From Promicromonosporaceae bacterium (GTDB lineage: Bacteria; Actinomycetota; Actinomycetes; Actinomycetales; Cellulomonadaceae): DNA of 7,040 nucleotides. The notes under the pieces were generated by a model. That model did not search any database. It was not told the origin of the DNA and worked only from the letters and a program-made list of their open reading frames with translations. The DNA lies in the NCBI GenBank assembly GCA_009782865.1, contig WRIF01000080.1:1-7040 (forward strand), written 5' to 3'. Position numbers and translations under genes: made by a program. Of the stretch, positions 5,394 to 7,040 are shown in pieces (position 1 is the first letter of the stretch; the number at the start of each line of letters is the position of its first letter).

Positions 5394-5790
5394 TCATACC
5401 CCAGCCGAACCGTGCTCTACCCGAACTGGGTGCTAGGTGAACTGACTCCTGGGTGAATCTAGGAGGCGACGAGGCGGTGAGCCGCCAGACGGTTGAGGCT
5501 TATGCCCTGCTCGGCAGACTCAATGGCCAACTGGCGGTGGGCCTCCGGGGGAATTCGCACGTTGAACACGCCGGAGTAGCGGCGCTCGCCCAGCGGAACG
5601 GGAACCGCCTCGGCGGCCGCTTCCATGTCTGCGATGACCTCAGCGACGAGGGACAGGATGCCCGTGAAGGCGTCGGAGGCGTCGGTTGCCAGCCACGATA
5701 GTGAAGGGAACTCGGCCACGGTGGCGAGGTGCTCGCCGTCTTCGGCAGACCAGCGGACCCGGTAGGTGTAACGGTCGGCGGTGCTCATTG
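5394..5790. repeat. Right copy of the ~397-bp direct repeat
   Basis: Same orientation as 1-397 and offset by 5393 bases. The first 86 bases are identical, and I count 29 mismatches in the other 311. It contains the right hicB and 65 bases of its downstream flank. The two copies bracket the IS remnant, Shedu, the R-M operon and a gene fragment. Bases 5377-5393 between the gene fragment and the compared repeat show nothing notable and may also belong to the repeat. Confidence 0.95.
5459..5788 (-). CDS. hicB: HicB-family antitoxin, right copy
   Basis: This second 109-residue HicB is about 94% identical to the left copy, with the same order of a partial RNase H-like N-terminal domain and a C-terminal ribbon-helix-helix (RIPPEAHRQLAIESAEQGIS). 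I chose the ATG at 5788 by alignment with the left copy. The frame opens 13 codons further, but those codons overlap the hicA remnant in another frame. The ATG overlaps the stop of that remnant. A deletion removed the AAGGAGG ribosome site present in the left copy, leaving only AGGA about eleven bases upstream, so translation may be weaker. The gene sits in an apparent operon after the helicase and broken hicA. With no working toxin beside it, it is probably an orphan antitoxin or repressor. Pairing with a HicA elsewhere is possible. Confidence 0.87.
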   Translation of the reverse strand: MSTADRYTYRVRWSAEDGEHLATVAEFPSLSWLATDASDAFTGILSLVAEVIADMEAAAEAVPVPLGERRYSGVFNVRIPPEAHRQLAIESAEQGISLNRLAAHRLVAS

Positions 5791-5892
5791 CTCGTCCTGG
5801 ATGTTGACTCGCGGGTCTCCGGGCCAAGGCGTGCAGTGCTCACAGATCGCCGCCAGGTCCGCGAAGCGCACTCCCTTGGGGTTGCTCCGCAT
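5785..5892 (-). pseudogene. hicA: HicA toxin with two in-frame deletions (35 codons)
   Basis: The minus-strand frame from ATG 5892 reads MRSNPKGVRFADLAAICEHC, then TPWPGDPRVNIQDEQ and stop. The start and the TPWPGDPRVNIQ block fit actinobacterial HicA toxins. The piece expected between ICEH and TPWP, which carries the G-S-H catalytic histidine, is missing. Against the left copy, 27 codons are also missing between VNIQ and the final EQ. Both losses keep the frame, and the stop still overlaps the hicB ATG. The product would lack the catalytic histidine and the C-terminal strand and helix, so it should not be toxic. It begins four bases after the helicase stop, suggesting translational coupling. 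It could remain as a leader peptide that keeps hicB translated. Family size and the missing middle are judged from recalled HicA sequences. Confidence 0.7.
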
Positions 5893-5896
5893 TGCT

Positions 5897-7040
5897 CTAG
5901 GCGGCGGTGCCGAGCTCGATGGGGCCGATCCGGTCGACGGTGAGGACTACCTCGTCGGCGGCGTCGGAGGCCGGCAGGTCCACGGTGGCCCAGATGGCCC
6001 AGTCGTGATGGCCGTCGTAGTCGTCAAAGACCTGCCGAACCTGCCAGGCGGTGGCCGAGGTTTCCAGGACGCTAAACAGGGCCGGGCCGCGGGCGTTGGC
6101 GCCGGTGTTGATCGCCTCGTCGCCCTGCTCCACGAACAGCGGGTCCAAGGCGTCGGCCAGGGTGTCGGCGGTCCAGTCGCCGCCCGCCGCGGCGGCCAAG
6201 GCGGCGTAATCCTCCCGCGAGGACAACTCCACCAACCGGTACATCGCATTGCGAACCAGGCGGCGCCAGGCCGCGGCGTTGCCGGTCACCGCGCGCAGCG
6301 TCTCGTCCTCGCGGGCCTCCTGGGCGTCGATGGCGGCGCGTGCCGCCGCCTCCGGATGGGCCAGCTTCTCCCACTCATCGAGCAGCGTGGAGTCGACGCC
6401 ACGCACCAACTCGCCCAGCCATTCCACGATCTCCGCGATCTCTTCCGTGCGGTGCTCGGCGGGAACCACCTGCCGCAAGGCTCGATAGGCGTCGGCCAAG
6501 TAGCGCAACAACACGCCCTCGCTGCGCTCCAATCCATACCGGGCCACGTAATCCGTGAAGGTATCGGCAGTCTCCAGCAGTTCCCGTACCACCGATTTCG
6601 GTTTCAACTCCTCACCCGCCACCCACGGATTGGTACGAACATACATGGCGAACGCGGGCTCCAGCACCTCGGCCAGCGGGCGGGGATAGGTAACTTCCTC
6701 GAGCAGTGCCATCCGCTCGTCGTACTCCAAGCCATCGGCCTTCATTTCGGCTATTGCCCGGCCGCGCGCGGCTTTCTCTTGCGCGATCAATACCTGGCGC
6801 GGGTTTTCCAGCGTGGCCTCGATCACTGAGACGACGTCGAGGGCATGACCGGCTGCCAAGGGATCCACCAGGTCCATCGCGGCCAGTGCGAACGGGGAAA
6901 GCGTCTGGTTGAGGGCGAAATCCTCCGGGATGTCGTGGAGCAGCCGGAACGTCGGCCGGTAACCCTCCGGGCGCGTGATGTCCGGCTCGCGAACGCGCTC
7001 CACTACATCGGCGCGCCGCAGTGAGCGGTACACCCGGAAC
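5897..7040 (-). CDS. DEAD/DEAH-box helicase, C-terminal DUF3516 part (start outside window)
   Basis: About 380 C-terminal residues are visible. The frame is open to the right edge (FRVYRSLRRADVVERVREPD at the start), so the GTG at 7033 is internal and not a start. Blocks such as YRPTFRLLHDIPEDFALNQT, LDVVSVIEATLENPRQVL, LLRYLADAYRALRQVVP and VRGVDSTLLDEWEKL fit the DUF3516 domain that follows the helicase core in actinobacterial Ski2-like proteins of roughly 800-850 residues. Such proteins are presumed ATP-dependent RNA or DNA helicases. The Walker and DEAH motifs would lie to the right, outside the window. The C-terminus, with HDWAIWATVDLPASDAADEV and VLTVDRIGP, looks complete. The gene is very GC-rich and typical of the host chromosome. 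It is followed after four bases by the hicA remnant, so hicAB is probably co-transcribed with it. Confidence 0.85.
   Translation of the reverse strand, partial: FRVYRSLRRADVVERVREPDITRPEGYRPTFRLLHDIPEDFALNQTLSPFALAAMDLVDPLAAGHALDVVSVIEATLENPRQVLIAQEKAARGRAIAEMKADGLEYDERMALLEEVTYPRPLAEVLEPAFAMYVRTNPWVAGEELKPKSVVRELLETADTFTDYVARYGLERSEGVLLRYLADAYRALRQVVPAEHRTEEIAEIVEWLGELVRGVDSTLLDEWEKLAHPEAAARAAIDAQEAREDETLRAVTGNAAAWRRLVRNAMYRLVELSSREDYAALAAAAGGDWTADTLADALDPLFVEQGDEAINTGANARGPALFSVLETSATAWQVRQVFDDYDGHHDWAIWATVDLPASDAADEVVLTVDRIGPIELGTAA

Noticed and set aside
5789..5827. 13-codon upstream extension of the right hicB
   Set aside because: It overlaps the hicA remnant in another frame and is absent from the left copy, where the ATG follows a strong ribosome site.
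5729..6829. 366-codon open frame on the plus strand
   Set aside because: It lies antisense to the DUF3516 helicase and hicB. Its Gly/Gln/His-rich translation has no family features and comes from the mirror frame of a very GC-rich gene.
1..7040. CRISPR array, tRNA or rRNA genes, or an integrase
   Set aside because: I found no regularly spaced short repeats, no cloverleaf-like or rRNA sequence, and no tyrosine or serine recombinase motifs in any of the long frames.

Overview
The window looks like chromosomal DNA from a high-GC actinomycete (a mycobacterium, Gordonia, Nocardia or similar). The right end is very GC-rich and carries the C-terminal half of an actinobacterial-type DUF3516 DEAD/DEAH helicase. 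The HicA/HicB proteins and the IS3 transposase are also of actinobacterial type. No species can be named from the sequence alone. The middle (about 1.5-5.1 kb) is visibly lower in GC: the 60-base line at 2401 has 29 G/C by my count, against 47 in the line at 6301. This suggests the middle was acquired horizontally.

Layout, left to right. (1) 1-397: a hicB-type antitoxin gene on the minus strand with its downstream flank, the left copy of a direct repeat. (2) 392-507: the 3' third of a hicA toxin gene, fused at 507/508 to (3) a truncated IS3-family element (508 to about 1432), with intact orfA and an orfB that lost its second catalytic Asp and its Glu. (4) 1526-2800, plus strand: a Shedu-type anti-phage nuclease (SduA, DUF4263), probably translated from a leaderless mRNA. 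(5) 2892-5071, minus strand: a two-gene type II-like restriction-modification operon. The m5C DNA methyltransferase comes first and the PD-(D/E)XK-like endonuclease follows two bases later. (6) 5161-5376, plus strand: the 3' fragment of an unrecognised gene. (7) 5394-5790: the right copy of the direct repeat, with a second hicB. (8) 5785-5892: a 35-codon hicA with two in-frame deletions. (9) 5897 to the right edge: the 3' part of the DUF3516 helicase gene, whose start lies outside.

The main result is the architecture. Two independent DNA-defence modules (Shedu and restriction-modification), with an IS3 scar, sit between two diverged copies of one hicAB locus. Each copy keeps a full antitoxin gene but only a broken toxin gene. 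The right copy follows the helicase gene directly and looks like the resident chromosomal locus. The left copy is probably the other product of the recombination or duplication that brought in the defence genes. In function, the methyltransferase would protect host DNA while the endonuclease cuts unmodified incoming DNA. Shedu would give a second, independent nuclease response to phage. The two HicB proteins may act only as orphan DNA-binding repressors.
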